The notes under the pieces were generated by a model, which ran no database searches, was not told the origin of the DNA, and saw only the letters and a program-made list of their open reading frames with translations. Below are positions 7,713-14,265 of a DNA stretch of 64,000 bases, one piece after another. The translations under genes were made by a program, and so were the position numbers. Source of the stretch: a virus. Within the stretch, counting starts at the first letter, position 1. The number at the start of each line of letters is the position of its first letter. The stretch is taken from positions 1-64,000 of IMG/VR virus record IMGVR_UViG_3300042367_000196, one strand, 5' to 3'.

Positions 7713-8018
7713 TTATTTTTTATAAGTATATTCATTAGTTAATAAGTCGTATAGGCTTTTTATGTCATAAGCTATTTCGTTTTTGTTTTCGTCCCAAGCT
7801 TTTAGATCTTCACGTGTGCCAAAATCTTTTTCATACATAAACCAATCAATCCAATCAGCACCTTCATCACCAAAGATAATTTTTAATAAGTTTTCTATGA
7901 TAGAATGTAAGCCATCAGTAACCTGTGTTATGTCTATTCCGTGAGAGTACAGTATATTTGCATGGTCATGCGTCTTTTGCAAATTTAGTATTATTCTTTC
8001 AAAGTTTTCGTATGTCAT
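7713..8018 (-). CDS. Conserved small phage protein, unknown
   Basis: It has 101 residues: helical, acidic, with a distinctive centre DEGADWIDWFMYEKDFG and a C-terminal DIKSLYDLLTNEY. Proteins with this W-I-D-W-F-M-Y-E centre recur as hypothetical proteins in marine phages, as I remember them, but no function is known to me. It lies 3 nt upstream of the UVR-like gene, in the same unit. Confidence 0.65.
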   Translation of the reverse strand: MTYENFERIILNLQKTHDHANILYSHGIDITQVTDGLHSIIENLLKIIFGDEGADWIDWFMYEKDFGTREDLKAWDENKNEIAYDIKSLYDLLTNEYTYKK

Positions 8019-8029
8019 AGTTTTTTTTA

Positions 8030-8218
8030 TTAATTTTTATTTGGATCATCAGTTAACTCAGCTGCTAACTCAATTATATATTGATCTATAGTTACTGGTT
8101 GCCAGCCACTTGCAATTAGCATGCCTTTAAATGCGTCAAATATTTGGGTAAGATCAACGTCCATGTTATGAAATTCCGTTGTAAACATTTCATATTGTTT
8201 TTCTATTCTAATTATCAT
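8030..8218 (-). CDS. Small protein, unknown
   Basis: It has 62 residues and a regular sequence with DLTQIFDAFKGMLIASGWQ and an acidic end AELTDDPNKN. The ATG lies one base after the previous gene's stop region. It is unrecognised; the amphipathic helices suggest a small soluble, perhaps oligomeric, protein. Confidence 0.62.
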   Translation of the reverse strand: MIIRIEKQYEMFTTEFHNMDVDLTQIFDAFKGMLIASGWQPVTIDQYIIELAAELTDDPNKN

Positions 8219-8220
8219 GA

Positions 8221-8403
8221 TTAATTATTTTCGTTGTGATATATAGTTCTTGTAATTTGTTCTAAATAAAAGTCACTAAGGTCCCATTCGTTCGTTAAAG
8301 ATTCTTTAATAAACCTTAATTTGTTAGCTATAAAAACGTTTTCCAATACGTCCAAAGTGTATATACATTTGTCAAGTTCTTCAATTATTTGTGATTTATT
8401 CAT
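8221..8403 (-). CDS. Small protein, unknown
   Basis: It has 60 residues, highly helical and acidic (EELDKCIYTLDVLENVF, LSDFYLEQITRTIY). The start overlaps the end of the upstream gene by 8 nt. No recognisable domain is visible. It belongs to the co-directional string of small genes running from 9095 down to 7434. Confidence 0.6.
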   Translation of the reverse strand: MNKSQIIEELDKCIYTLDVLENVFIANKLRFIKESLTNEWDLSDFYLEQITRTIYHNENN

Positions 8404-8653
8404 AAGTGTAACAGTCTGCGGTTAATAAATGATCTCCAAATTCTAATTCTATAACTGGTGTAGCCCAATAACTACTTTTTATACCAGCAATTCGTGTATC
8501 TTTTTTTAATTTTACTAAATATTTATTGTTAGACCATATAGTTTCAGCTGTCCAGCTCCAATCTTCTTTCATGCCGAGGGACACATGTTTAAGATCTTGG
8601 TCTTTATATTTTTCTATTAATTCTTTAGCTTTTTTATAATTATATACTTTCAT
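8396..8653 (-). CDS. Small phage protein, unknown
   Basis: It has 85 residues. A basic helical N-terminus (YNYKKAKELIEKYKDQ) is followed by a Trp-rich, beta-type part (KEDWSWTAETIWSN, SSYWATPVIELEFGD). The family is unrecognised. It starts 1 nt after the stop of the 146-residue protein and overlaps the next gene, so it is in the middle of the operon. Confidence 0.62.
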   Translation of the reverse strand: MKVYNYKKAKELIEKYKDQDLKHVSLGMKEDWSWTAETIWSNNKYLVKLKKDTRIAGIKSSYWATPVIELEFGDHLLTADCYTYE

Positions 8654-8654
8654 T

Positions 8655-9095
8655 TTATTTGTCTTTTAAGTGAGCTTTACCAATTTCGTAATATTTTTTG
8701 TAGCCGTCAACAGCATCAGCCATTTTGTATTCGTCAGGCATGCATTGTGGTGGATCGCAAAAATCGACAGCGTGTATAGCAGACGGTATTTTAGACAATA
8801 CGTCGCGACACTTTTCAATAGTTAAATGCTTTTTGCCATAGCGTCTAGTATATTCAGCACCAAGAGCTAGCATATATTCGTAGCACCATAAATAGTTTGC
8901 GCGTGATGATCGTACCCATACGGCAGATGGATGGTTCATGTGTGTTTTCTTATAAGGTACATCATCAGGATTACCAGATAAGTGATGAGCTGTACAAAGT
9001 AATTGTGCCGCCTCTAATATCATTTTAACAACATGTTTGTTGTAGTGTTGTCGTGCTGCTTTTACAGGGTCACGATCTAAATAAAATATATTCAT
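8655..9095 (-). CDS. Conserved phage protein of unknown function (His/Cys/Trp-rich)
   Basis: It has 146 residues: an N-terminal FYLDRDPVKAARQHYNKHVV, then MILEAAQLLCTAHH, a NHPSAVWVRSS segment and a C-terminal FCDPPQCMPDEY followed by GYKKYYEIGKAH. The many ordered His, Asp, Cys and Tyr residues look enzymatic. The C-terminal Y-K-K-Y-Y-x-x-G-K-A faintly resembles the end of T4 endonuclease V, so a DNA-repair glycosylase is possible but unproven. It is the first gene after promoter-like copy A. Confidence 0.68.
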   Translation of the reverse strand: MNIFYLDRDPVKAARQHYNKHVVKMILEAAQLLCTAHHLSGNPDDVPYKKTHMNHPSAVWVRSSRANYLWCYEYMLALGAEYTRRYGKKHLTIEKCRDVLSKIPSAIHAVDFCDPPQCMPDEYKMADAVDGYKKYYEIGKAHLKDK

Positions 9096-9109
9096 GATTA
9101 AATTGTTTA

Positions 9110-9143
9110 GTTACATTATTATTATCGTTTTGCTATCGTATTT
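9110..9143 (-). promoter_or_regulatory. Repeated promoter-like element, copy A
   Basis: Minus strand: AATACGA, 9 nt, GATAATA, then AATGTAAC. It lies 15 nt before the 146-residue protein start and probably drives the small-gene operon down to about 7.4 kb. It is one of eleven copies with the same 9-nt spacer. Confidence 0.72.
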
Positions 9144-9156
9144 GATATGCGTTAGT

Positions 9157-9287
9157 AGTCAGGGCAGGATTCGAACCTGCATTTATACCACCATATAACT
9201 TACTGATTCCACAGACGAGCCACGTGTTACTCTCATTATATGTGCGTTACCACGCCAGAGACATCCCTAGCCTTCCGCCACCTGACT
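9157..9287 (-). tRNA. tRNA-like gene, 131 nt, with an enlarged middle
   Basis: The two ends pair perfectly: AGTCAGG at 9287-9281 with CCTGACT at 9163-9157, followed by A as discriminator and no encoded CCA. Immediately inside is a perfect T arm, GCAGG-TTCGAAT-CCTGC, and before it a TTATA/TATAA hairpin like a long variable arm. The part between is about 45 nt too long for a normal class II tRNA, and I cannot place the D and anticodon arms with confidence. It may be an intron-bearing tRNA, a decayed tRNA or a tRNA mimic. It lies between the GP88-like gene and promoter-like copy A. Confidence 0.55.
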
Positions 9288-9394
9288 TATGTTGATTTGC
9301 AACCCGGTTAAATTCTTTATTTGCAATTCGACTACAACCAAACTTAGCGGAATAAATTTACATAGCCCCAGAAATCAACGTTGTGTTGTTAGAA

Positions 9395-10000
9395 TTAATG
9401 AAATATTAATCCTACTTTGTTAGTGTTGTTAAACCATTTTGTAGCCATAAGATCAACGCTTGATGCGTCAGTATATCCAGCCTCTTGCAATGCAAATGAG
9501 GTAGAGAATATTTTAGTATGTCTATGTTTTAATGGGTTGATCAAACTTTTTTGTTTGCCTGAATCGCTGAAGATTACGTCGTAATTATCTGGCAATGAGG
9601 TGTTTAAAAACATTTCGATCATATTGGTGTAACTGTAAAACCGCACGTTCGGATTGTGTATAGCAATCTCGATCCACTTATCAAGATATGCTTTTGAATA
9701 GTAATCACCGCTATCGTGTACCCGTACGTAATCTGGTTTTTTTGATTGAATCTCAGCATTCATAGCGGATATGAAATCGTCAGTCTTAGTTAGTTCGTAA
9801 CGCTTTTCAAACGCAGGTTTTACGTTGCCCCAAATATATGCGCCTTTCTTAGCATAACAGAATTTAACGCATTCGTCAGCCATAGGGCATGTTAATTTAC
9901 CGCTTGCCGACTTGTATGCGGGAATACCAAAGTTAAATACTCTAAGAGATAAAGCTTTACTAGTCTTTTTTAATTTGCTGTTTTGTGTAAGTAGGTTCAT
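9395..10000 (-). CDS. GP88-like phage protein with a cysteine motif
   Basis: It has 201 residues and resembles the gene product 88 family of phage proteins. Features are an early CPMADECVKFCYAKKG block with three cysteines, KRYELTK, the VRVHDSGDYYSKAYLDKW segment, and FYSYTNMIE further on. The cysteine cluster could hold metal or an iron-sulfur centre, and the barrel-like pattern has been compared with radical-SAM proteins, but the biochemical role is unknown. It forms its own unit behind promoter-like copy B; the tRNA-like gene lies just downstream. Confidence 0.65.
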   Translation of the reverse strand: MNLLTQNSKLKKTSKALSLRVFNFGIPAYKSASGKLTCPMADECVKFCYAKKGAYIWGNVKPAFEKRYELTKTDDFISAMNAEIQSKKPDYVRVHDSGDYYSKAYLDKWIEIAIHNPNVRFYSYTNMIEMFLNTSLPDNYDVIFSDSGKQKSLINPLKHRHTKIFSTSFALQEAGYTDASSVDLMATKWFNNTNKVGLIFH

Positions 10001-10008
10001 ATTATTTT

Positions 10009-10040
10009 GTTTAATTTATTATCAATTTGTTGTCGTATTA
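10009..10040 (-). promoter_or_regulatory. Repeated promoter-like element, copy B (divergent 3' part)
   Basis: Minus strand: AATACGA, 9 nt, GATAATA, then AATTAAAC instead of AATGTAAC. It lies 9 nt before the GP88-like start. It begins ten bases past the stop codon of the upstream 91-residue gene. Confidence 0.65.
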
Positions 10041-10049
10041 ATTATGCGA

Positions 10050-10325
10050 CTATTGCACATTAAGTGTAACTCCGTATGCTTTAACTTTTAGTAGGCGATC
10101 GATGTTAATTGTGCGCCAGCCGTCGTCTTTCATTGAGAATACAACAATGTTATTGCGCGATTCTGCATTATACTTTAAGCCGTTACCGTTAACGTACTTG
10201 CGCACGCCAAGTCTCGCGACCATTTTACGTTCTGCACCGTTGTCTTTAATAAATGTTACGCTAAATAACATTCCGTTGTTGCCAACAAATTCTCTAAAAT
10301 CTTGTACTGTTTTAATTGTTTTCAT
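10050..10325 (-). CDS. Small beta-rich protein, possible SH3-like barrel
   Basis: It has 91 residues: MLFSVTFIKDNGAERKMVAR, LGVRKYVNGNGLKYN, NIVVFSMKDDGWRTINIDRLL. The alternating pattern and the G-x-x-R-K-M start resemble small SH3-barrel phage proteins (DUF2693-like) common in Bacteroidetes phages. That assignment is by eye. It is the second gene behind promoter-like copy C. Confidence 0.6.
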   Translation of the reverse strand: MKTIKTVQDFREFVGNNGMLFSVTFIKDNGAERKMVARLGVRKYVNGNGLKYNAESRNNIVVFSMKDDGWRTINIDRLLKVKAYGVTLNVQ

Positions 10326-10336
10326 ATATATAATTT

Positions 10337-10690
10337 TTATTGGTTATCAGGTGTAAAATAATCGTCTAGTTCAGATATAAAGCATCTTTTAAATTCGTGG
10401 TCGTCAAAGGATGTATTCATTTCAAGTGAATAGCTATCGCCGTATGATCCATGCAATTCAGGTTCGCAGCTTATAAATTCATCCCAAGAATACTCGTTTA
10501 ACATTTCTTTTACTGAATTAAGAATGTGATCTTTAGTAAAGCCAGTCGTTGTTACTTCAGGCAAATCAGCGATGCATGATTGCAAGGTTGTTAGCAAGCT
10601 AAGTACATCATCTTTAGAAAAGATACTGCTAGCGGAATTGTTTACTTTTGAAATTTGTACTTCAAATAATGTTTTTTCGTCTTGTGTCAT
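10337..10690 (-). CDS. Small acidic protein, unknown
   Basis: It has 117 residues and is acidic, with a helical first half (KTLFEVQISKV, LLTTLQSCIADL) and a C-terminal half rich in Ser, Asp and aromatic residues (EYSWDEFISCEPELHG, ELDDYFTPDNQ). It is the first gene behind promoter-like copy C. The family is unrecognised. The strong acidity is the kind seen in DNA-mimic or inhibitor proteins, but that is speculation. Confidence 0.6.
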   Translation of the reverse strand: MTQDEKTLFEVQISKVNNSASSIFSKDDVLSLLTTLQSCIADLPEVTTTGFTKDHILNSVKEMLNEYSWDEFISCEPELHGSYGDSYSLEMNTSFDDHEFKRCFISELDDYFTPDNQ

Positions 10691-10707
10691 AATTTTTATT
10701 TTGTTTA

Positions 10708-10742
10708 GTTACATTTATATTATCAATTGGTTGTCGTTTTTT
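10708..10742 (-). promoter_or_regulatory. Repeated promoter-like element, copy C
   Basis: Minus strand: AAAACGA, 9 nt, GATAATA, TAAATGTAAC. It lies 18 nt before the 117-residue protein start, in the gap after the 84-residue gene. Confidence 0.75.
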
Positions 10743-10752
10743 GTATGCAAGA

Positions 10753-11007
10753 TTAATCAAGTAATACCATATATGCTTCAGGGTTAGCTTTACGGAACCA
10801 CGTTAATGCTTTAATCATATCCTTTTGAGCTAAGCCGGTCATTTGGCAACCCATAATAAAGTCGTACATACTTAATTCAGCTGGTGTTAAATCGTATGAT
10901 TCACCGCTAAACGGATTTGTTACAGTTTCGCCATTTGTGTATAGCACGCCGTTAAACCACTTTGGTAACGGTTGTTCATTGGTTTTGTTTTTTCTTAAGT
11001 CTATCAT
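10753..11007 (-). CDS. Conserved small phage protein, unknown
   Basis: It has 84 residues with a well-ordered sequence: PLPKWFNGVLYTNGETV, NPFSGESYDLTPAELSMYDF, then a helical end. The N-P-F-S-G-E-x-Y-x-L-x-x-x-E-x-S-M-Y-D-F pattern is one I associate with a widespread hypothetical family of phage proteins. The function is unknown. It is the last gene of the unit starting at copy D. Confidence 0.65.
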   Translation of the reverse strand: MIDLRKNKTNEQPLPKWFNGVLYTNGETVTNPFSGESYDLTPAELSMYDFIMGCQMTGLAQKDMIKALTWFRKANPEAYMVLLD

Positions 11008-11018
11008 GTTTTTAGGTT

Positions 11019-11231
11019 TTATTGTTCGTCTTTTTCTATTAAATCAAAAATGTATTTCCACACTTCTAATTCTGTTTTTGTACCGTCAAGTACGTTTTTA
11101 ATTTCTTCAATAGATACTCCGCCAGTGCGACCACATTTAACGTCGTCAGCTAATGCTCTAATATCCATCTTTATTGTTACTACTTTTGCAAACGCTTTTT
11201 GCATCGCTCTCTCTTGTATGTCTCTATTCAT
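11019..11231 (-). CDS. Small helical protein, unknown
   Basis: It has 70 residues and is amphipathic helical (QERAMQKAFAKVVTIKMD, EEIKNVLDGTKTELEVWKYIF). Its start overlaps the stop of the 32-residue membrane peptide gene (ATGA-type), indicating coupled translation. No family is recognised. Confidence 0.6.
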   Translation of the reverse strand: MNRDIQERAMQKAFAKVVTIKMDIRALADDVKCGRTGGVSIEEIKNVLDGTKTELEVWKYIFDLIEKDEQ

Positions 11232-11326
11232 AATTTTTTATTTCTCCAAAGGTTTAGTATATAAAATAACATACCGACAGCCGTTACAATTACTAATGCA
11301 ACTAGGTTTGATATTAATTTATTCAT
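11228..11326 (-). CDS. 32-residue single-span membrane peptide
   Basis: MNKLISNLVALVIVTAVGML opens a 32-residue peptide with one clear transmembrane helix (about 5-24) and a basic end (LWRNKKL). Its start overlaps the upstream gene and its stop overlaps the downstream start, exactly the packing of real genes here. The role is unknown. Confidence 0.55.
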   Translation of the reverse strand: MNKLISNLVALVIVTAVGMLFYILNLWRNKKL

Positions 11327-11435
11327 TCGCTAACTCTAATATTTTTTCATAGGCATGCGCCATTCTCTCGTGATCGAAGTAATATTTGTTTCGTATTTTA
11401 AACATCCACTCGTCAAATTTTTGTATTTCCGCCAT
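11319..11435 (-). CDS. 38-residue ORF, unknown
   Basis: It encodes MAEIQKFDEWMFKIRNKYYF and a helical end HAYEKILELANE. It fills the gap exactly between the 68-residue gene and the membrane peptide gene, overlapping the latter by 8 nt. Its regular composition and packing argue for a real gene. Confidence 0.55.
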   Translation of the reverse strand: MAEIQKFDEWMFKIRNKYYFDHERMAHAYEKILELANE

Positions 11436-11446
11436 AGTTATATTTT

Positions 11447-11653
11447 TTAGTATAAGTATTCATTTAATAGTTCATAAATTTCGTCTTGGTCGCGCTCACT
11501 TAAGATTGGTAGTATATCAACTTCGTTGTAGTATACCGCATCTATAATAGTATCAGGATATTCTGGTGGGTTATCATAGGTAGCCATTACATAAGTACCA
11601 ACAGTATTGTATTCAACCTCAATTTCTTCGCCTCTGTATTTTAATCGTGCCAT
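11447..11653 (-). CDS. Small acidic protein, unknown
   Basis: It has 68 residues: a beta-type N-terminus (RLKYRGEEIEVEYNTVGTYV) and an acidic end (DILPILSERDQDEIYELLNEY). The ATG comes 12 nt after the previous gene. The family is unrecognised. It is the second gene behind promoter-like copy D. Confidence 0.6.
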   Translation of the reverse strand: MARLKYRGEEIEVEYNTVGTYVMATYDNPPEYPDTIIDAVYYNEVDILPILSERDQDEIYELLNEYLY

Positions 11654-11665
11654 AGTTATATTTGT

Positions 11666-11977
11666 TTAAGATAATAATTCTACTTTTGCTAATAATTCTT
11701 TTGTTGCATTGTCAATCATTTTTTGTTTGATAGTTAATTCTAATCCACCTACAAGACCTTTATTCATGACATACAATTTAGTGTGCTTAAATTCTTTAAC
11801 ACGGTATTCTTGGTTGTATAATTCAAAGCCGTCGGGTATGTGCAAGTACTCACCGCTGTAGTCGCCGTTTTCTTTAAGAAAATCTTTTATTTGATTAGTT
11901 ATTTTGGTTGAAAATTCTCTAATCTTTTGATTTACTTTTTCTTCAATTAATTTGTCTAATTTACCTGTTGTATTCAT
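11666..11977 (-). CDS. Small protein, unknown
   Basis: It has 103 residues. The helical N-terminus resembles a coiled coil (KLDKLIEEKVNQKIREF, TNQIKDFLKENG). A beta-type middle (LHIPDGFELYNQEYRVKEF) and a lysine-rich helix at the end follow. It is the first gene behind promoter-like copy D. No recognisable domain is visible. Confidence 0.62.
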   Translation of the reverse strand: MNTTGKLDKLIEEKVNQKIREFSTKITNQIKDFLKENGDYSGEYLHIPDGFELYNQEYRVKEFKHTKLYVMNKGLVGGLELTIKQKMIDNATKELLAKVELLS

Positions 11978-11993
11978 AGTTATATTTTTATTT

Positions 11994-12027
11994 GTTACAT
12001 TAATATTATCAATTAAGTGTCGTTTTT
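11994..12027 (-). promoter_or_regulatory. Repeated promoter-like element, copy D
   Basis: Minus strand: AAAAACGA, 9 nt, GATAATA, TTAATGTAAC. It lies 17 nt before the 103-residue protein start. Confidence 0.77.
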
Positions 12028-12038
12028 ATTTTGCGACG

Positions 12039-12146
12039 TTATTCTTCGCACATTTCTTCAAATGAACAGTGCTCTAAACAATCCGCACACAACTCGTCAA
12101 ATATGTGATGTCTTGATGCACCACAACAATCGCTATATTCTTCCAT
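12039..12146 (-). CDS. 35-residue cysteine-rich, probable zinc-binding peptide
   Basis: It encodes a 35-residue peptide with DCCGASRHHIFDELCADCLE followed by H-C and a further C. The CC...C-x-x-C-x-x-H-C spacing is that of a small zinc ribbon and is far from random composition, which supports it as a real gene despite its size. It is the last gene of the unit that starts at copy E. The function is unknown. Confidence 0.6.
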   Translation of the reverse strand: MEEYSDCCGASRHHIFDELCADCLEHCSFEEMCEE

Positions 12147-12149
12147 AAT

Positions 12150-12314
12150 TTAATCGTTAAAAAGTTCTAAAATTGCATAACCTAAGTTACGCTCGTCATC
12201 AGTTAATTCTTCGCTGTGTTCGTAAAGCCACTCGTCAAGGCTCGCTGGTGTATAGCAAAATTGATTCATAAACAACCTTGCAATATTGTGTAATTTTTCT
12301 TCGTTAGTTACCAT
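12150..12314 (-). CDS. 54-residue acidic protein, unknown
   Basis: It encodes MVTNEEKLHNIARLF, then TPASLDEWLYEHSEELTDDE and a helical end. It starts 1 nt after the previous stop codon and ends 3 nt before the next start, so it fits the gene string. The family is unrecognised. Confidence 0.6.
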   Translation of the reverse strand: MVTNEEKLHNIARLFMNQFCYTPASLDEWLYEHSEELTDDERNLGYAILELFND

Positions 12315-12315
12315 A

Positions 12316-12489
12316 TTAATCTCTATTTACAATTTCAAAATCTACATCAAAGAAGTCATCACTATCCAACACTAGTTCAGCGTTGTTATAATCGTATCTT
12401 ACAAACTCAAGTGCTTGTTCTTCACTTTGAGCTTCAACCGTTACTATTCTAATAAGTGTTTCGCACACTTCTACATTATATTCTTTCAT
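12316..12489 (-). CDS. DpnD/PcfM-like small protein
   Basis: It has 57 residues from the ATG at 12489. A longer frame exists but would need TTG and an overlap. The sequence MKEYNVEVCETLIRIVTVEA, then SEEQALEFV and LDSDDFFDVDFEIV follows the pattern of the short DpnD-PcfM family: beta strand, E-A-x-S-E-E-x-A helix, acidic end. No biochemical function is known to me for that family. Confidence 0.62.
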   Translation of the reverse strand: MKEYNVEVCETLIRIVTVEAQSEEQALEFVRYDYNNAELVLDSDDFFDVDFEIVNRD

Positions 12490-12496
12490 ATTAATA

Positions 12497-12784
12497 TTAT
12501 TTAGCAAACCAAGTTAATAATTCATTTACAGTTTCAAATACGTAACATTCGGCTCTCATTAAGTTAATTGAGTGAAGTACATAGTCTCTTTTAGTAGCGT
12601 GAGCATAAGCGTTCTCAAGCGATAACGAACCATTATTATTTAATGCAACAAAATTCTCGTCTCTCGTTTTAATAATTATAGCCTTTGTTTTTGCATCCTC
12701 CCACAATATACCTACGTGAGTATTGTTCCACACTTCTTTTATATCGGCCGTACACGGCATGTTTTCGGTTATAACTTTTCTCAT
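12497..12784 (-). CDS. Small protein, unknown
   Basis: It has 95 residues with a mixed pattern: ADIKEVWNNTHVGILWED, KAIIIKTRDENFVALNNNG, then a helical Tyr/Cys-containing end (SINLMRAECYVFETVNELL). It is not recognised. It starts 1 nt after the 64-residue gene, so the two are coupled. Confidence 0.6.
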   Translation of the reverse strand: MRKVITENMPCTADIKEVWNNTHVGILWEDAKTKAIIIKTRDENFVALNNNGSLSLENAYAHATKRDYVLHSINLMRAECYVFETVNELLTWFAK

Positions 12785-12785
12785 A

Positions 12786-12980
12786 TTAATTGTTTTTTAG
12801 TTGGTAAATTATTTCTCCTTGTAAATCTTCGATCACTCGTTGTATATGGTACGATTCACGTGCTTGTTTGTCGTCGCCGATACGTATAGCATCCGCTAAC
12901 ACATCTGTATGTTCTTCAAACAAATGGTCTAAAGCCACTTGAATTATGTTTGCATCTCGTTTAGTTATATTTAAGTACAT
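12786..12980 (-). CDS. Small helical protein, unknown
   Basis: It has 64 residues, helical and acidic: MYLNITKRDANIIQVALDHL, then EEHTDVLADAIRIGDDKQA and RVIEDLQGEIIYQL. The pattern of two to three amphipathic helices suggests a small oligomeric protein. The family is unrecognised. It is in the middle of the unit behind copy E. Confidence 0.6.
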   Translation of the reverse strand: MYLNITKRDANIIQVALDHLFEEHTDVLADAIRIGDDKQARESYHIQRVIEDLQGEIIYQLKNN

Positions 12981-12995
12981 AGCGTTTATATTTTA

Positions 12996-13259
12996 TTAGT
13001 TATTTTCGTAAGCAAAGTGAGCCCAAATTGCTTGATTAATTCGATCAAGTTCGGTAGTACCGTTTAAATAATTTTCAATTGAATTATAGAATTTAGTTAA
13101 ACTTTTATCTATACTATTAAAGTTAGACTCAAAGTATTCTAAGTCGTCACCTTGTATGTAGTTTAACCCTACAATATCACCGTCTTCACGGACAACCAAT
13201 ACAAAACGGTCATCGCTTTCACACCAATAAATTTCTCTACTTTTAACTAGCTTATTCAT
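12996..13259 (-). CDS. Small protein, unknown
   Basis: It has 87 residues. The N-terminal beta-type half (REIYWCESDDRFVLVVRED, GDIVGLNYI) is followed by helices with aromatic residues (LEYFESNFNSIDKSLTKFY) and AIWAHFAYENN at the end. No domain is recognised. It is separated by 1 nt from the 63-residue gene. Confidence 0.6.
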   Translation of the reverse strand: MNKLVKSREIYWCESDDRFVLVVREDGDIVGLNYIQGDDLEYFESNFNSIDKSLTKFYNSIENYLNGTTELDRINQAIWAHFAYENN

Positions 13260-13260
13260 A

Positions 13261-13452
13261 TTACTTTGTTTTATAGGTTAATGATTTTAATTTATCTAAT
13301 GTTTCTTTTTCAATAGAGCGCATATAACCAACCGTCATGATAGGTCGTCGATCGCTACGTTCCGCTTCAACTATATCGTTGCATATTAAGTTAATATAAT
13401 CTTGCAACCCTCGCTCAAGTAAGTGAGCTTCAAATCCGTTAAACTTTTTCAT
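13261..13452 (-). CDS. Small basic protein, unknown
   Basis: It has 63 residues: a helical start (FNGFEAHLLERGLQDYINLI), a basic centre (EAERSDRRPIMTVGYMRSI) and a lysine-rich end. It lies 3 nt from the first gene of the unit. The function is unknown. Confidence 0.6.
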   Translation of the reverse strand: MKKFNGFEAHLLERGLQDYINLICNDIVEAERSDRRPIMTVGYMRSIEKETLDKLKSLTYKTK

Positions 13453-13455
13453 AAA

Positions 13456-13653
13456 TTACTTTTTTTGATTAGTTACTAATTTATACCAATACTCGCCGCC
13501 GTCTTCACTGTTACTCAAGTTAAACCACCCGTACACATCGAAAGATGATGCCGTAATTATATAGGCAATCCATTCAACACCGTTTTGTCTAATAGTTTCG
13601 TTAATAGCTTTGGTTTTGTCTTCTCTACTTAATTCTCTAAAATCTAAATTCAT
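13456..13653 (-). CDS. Small protein, unknown
   Basis: It has 65 residues: LDFRELSREDKTKAINETI, then GVEWIAYIITASSFDVYGWF and an EDGGEYWYKL end. It looks like a helix followed by a small aromatic beta part. It is the first gene behind promoter-like copy E and heads a unit of eight small genes. The family is unrecognised. Confidence 0.6.
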   Translation of the reverse strand: MNLDFRELSREDKTKAINETIRQNGVEWIAYIITASSFDVYGWFNLSNSEDGGEYWYKLVTNQKK

Positions 13654-13673
13654 AGTTATATTTGTTTTAATTT

Positions 13674-13707
13674 GTTACATTTTTATTATCGATTAGGTAT
13701 CGTTTTT
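13674..13707 (-). promoter_or_regulatory. Repeated promoter-like element, copy E
   Basis: Minus strand: AAAAACGA, 9 nt, GATAATA, AAAATGTAAC. It lies 21 nt before the 65-residue protein start. Confidence 0.77.
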
Positions 13708-13805
13708 AGTTTGTTAAAAGTATGCACTTTGTTTACACTAAAATAATTGATTGAATGTGTAGCCCTCTCCTCCTCAACGTCTAATTCTTAACTTTTACGA
13801 AAAGA

Positions 13806-13852
13806 GTGACATTAGCTAGTTAAATATATATAGTAAGGGGCTATTGTCGCAC
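13806..13852 (-). promoter_or_regulatory. Second-class promoter-like element, copy 2 of 3
   Basis: Minus strand: GTGCGACAATAG, 24 nt with an AT-rich core, GCTAATGTCAC. The embedded ATG opens only a 5-codon frame (MSLFS). Any transcript would run through about 100 nt of non-coding sequence containing a purine-rich GAGGAGGAG before reaching copy E. A small RNA or leader peptide is possible. Confidence 0.55.
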
Positions 13853-14025
13853 TATTTATACCTCAATTCTAGTCTTTTCATGATTTTCCCAAACTCCTCA
13901 AGATCCATTGGATTAAGTAATAACTTAGAACCCACTATTCGATGAGTGAATTGTATCTTCTTTGATTTAGTTAATTCTTGGTGGATAAAGGGACTAAAGT
14001 TTTTTTGGATTTTTAATACTATCAT
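13852..14025 (-). CDS. 57-residue basic protein, unknown
   Basis: It encodes MIVLKIQKNFSPFIHQELTK, then RIVGSKLLLNPMDLEEFGKI and RLELRYK. It is basic with a helical end. It is the only gene behind promoter-like copy F, with its ATG 19 nt from the element. Its stop codon lies at the edge of the second-class element. The family is unrecognised. Confidence 0.6.
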   Translation of the reverse strand: MIVLKIQKNFSPFIHQELTKSKKIQFTHRIVGSKLLLNPMDLEEFGKIMKRLELRYK

Positions 14026-14043
14026 TTTACTTTGTTTTTATTT

Positions 14044-14077
14044 GTTACATTTATATTATCAAACTTTAATCGTTTTT
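14044..14077 (-). promoter_or_regulatory. Repeated promoter-like element, copy F
   Basis: Minus strand: AAAAACGA, 9 nt, GATAATA, TAAATGTAAC. On its upstream side the sequence continues into a TATGCTATACGC motif and a GC-richer stretch with no start codons on the minus strand. Confidence 0.77.
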
Positions 14078-14235
14078 GTTATGCTATACGCTACACACCT
14101 AAAAATGCTATACACGAGTTTAGGGTGAGATCCCCCCGAAACTATGGCGTAGGGCGGAGTCCACTCTTTCGACCTTATTTCAGAGCCAGACCCAAAGTAT
14201 TATCAAAAAATACTCGTATTACCTATGTTTGCTAT

Positions 14236-14250
14236 ACACCCTTCGGGTGT
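14236..14250 (-). terminator. Short GC hairpin, possible terminator or processing site
   Basis: ACACCC-TTC-GGGTGT forms a perfect 6-bp stem 16 nt after the stop of the 83-residue membrane protein gene. No T-run follows on the minus strand, so a processing or pausing role is as likely as termination. It lies inside a GC-rich patch with CGAGCGTAGCGAG repeats. Confidence 0.4.
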
Positions 14251-14265
14251 GCTCGCTACGCTCGC

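Noticed and set aside
9157-9367. The tRNA-like gene plus the upstream GGGGCTATG might be a tmRNA.
   Set aside because: The acceptor partner of the 3' end lies at 9287, giving only 131 nt, and no peptide-tag frame ending in Ala-Ala is visible.
10018-10040. The minus-strand sequence TAATACGACAAC looks like the start of a T7 RNA polymerase promoter.
   Set aside because: It is copy B of the repeated element, most other copies read AAAAACGA, and no single-subunit RNA polymerase gene is visible in the window.
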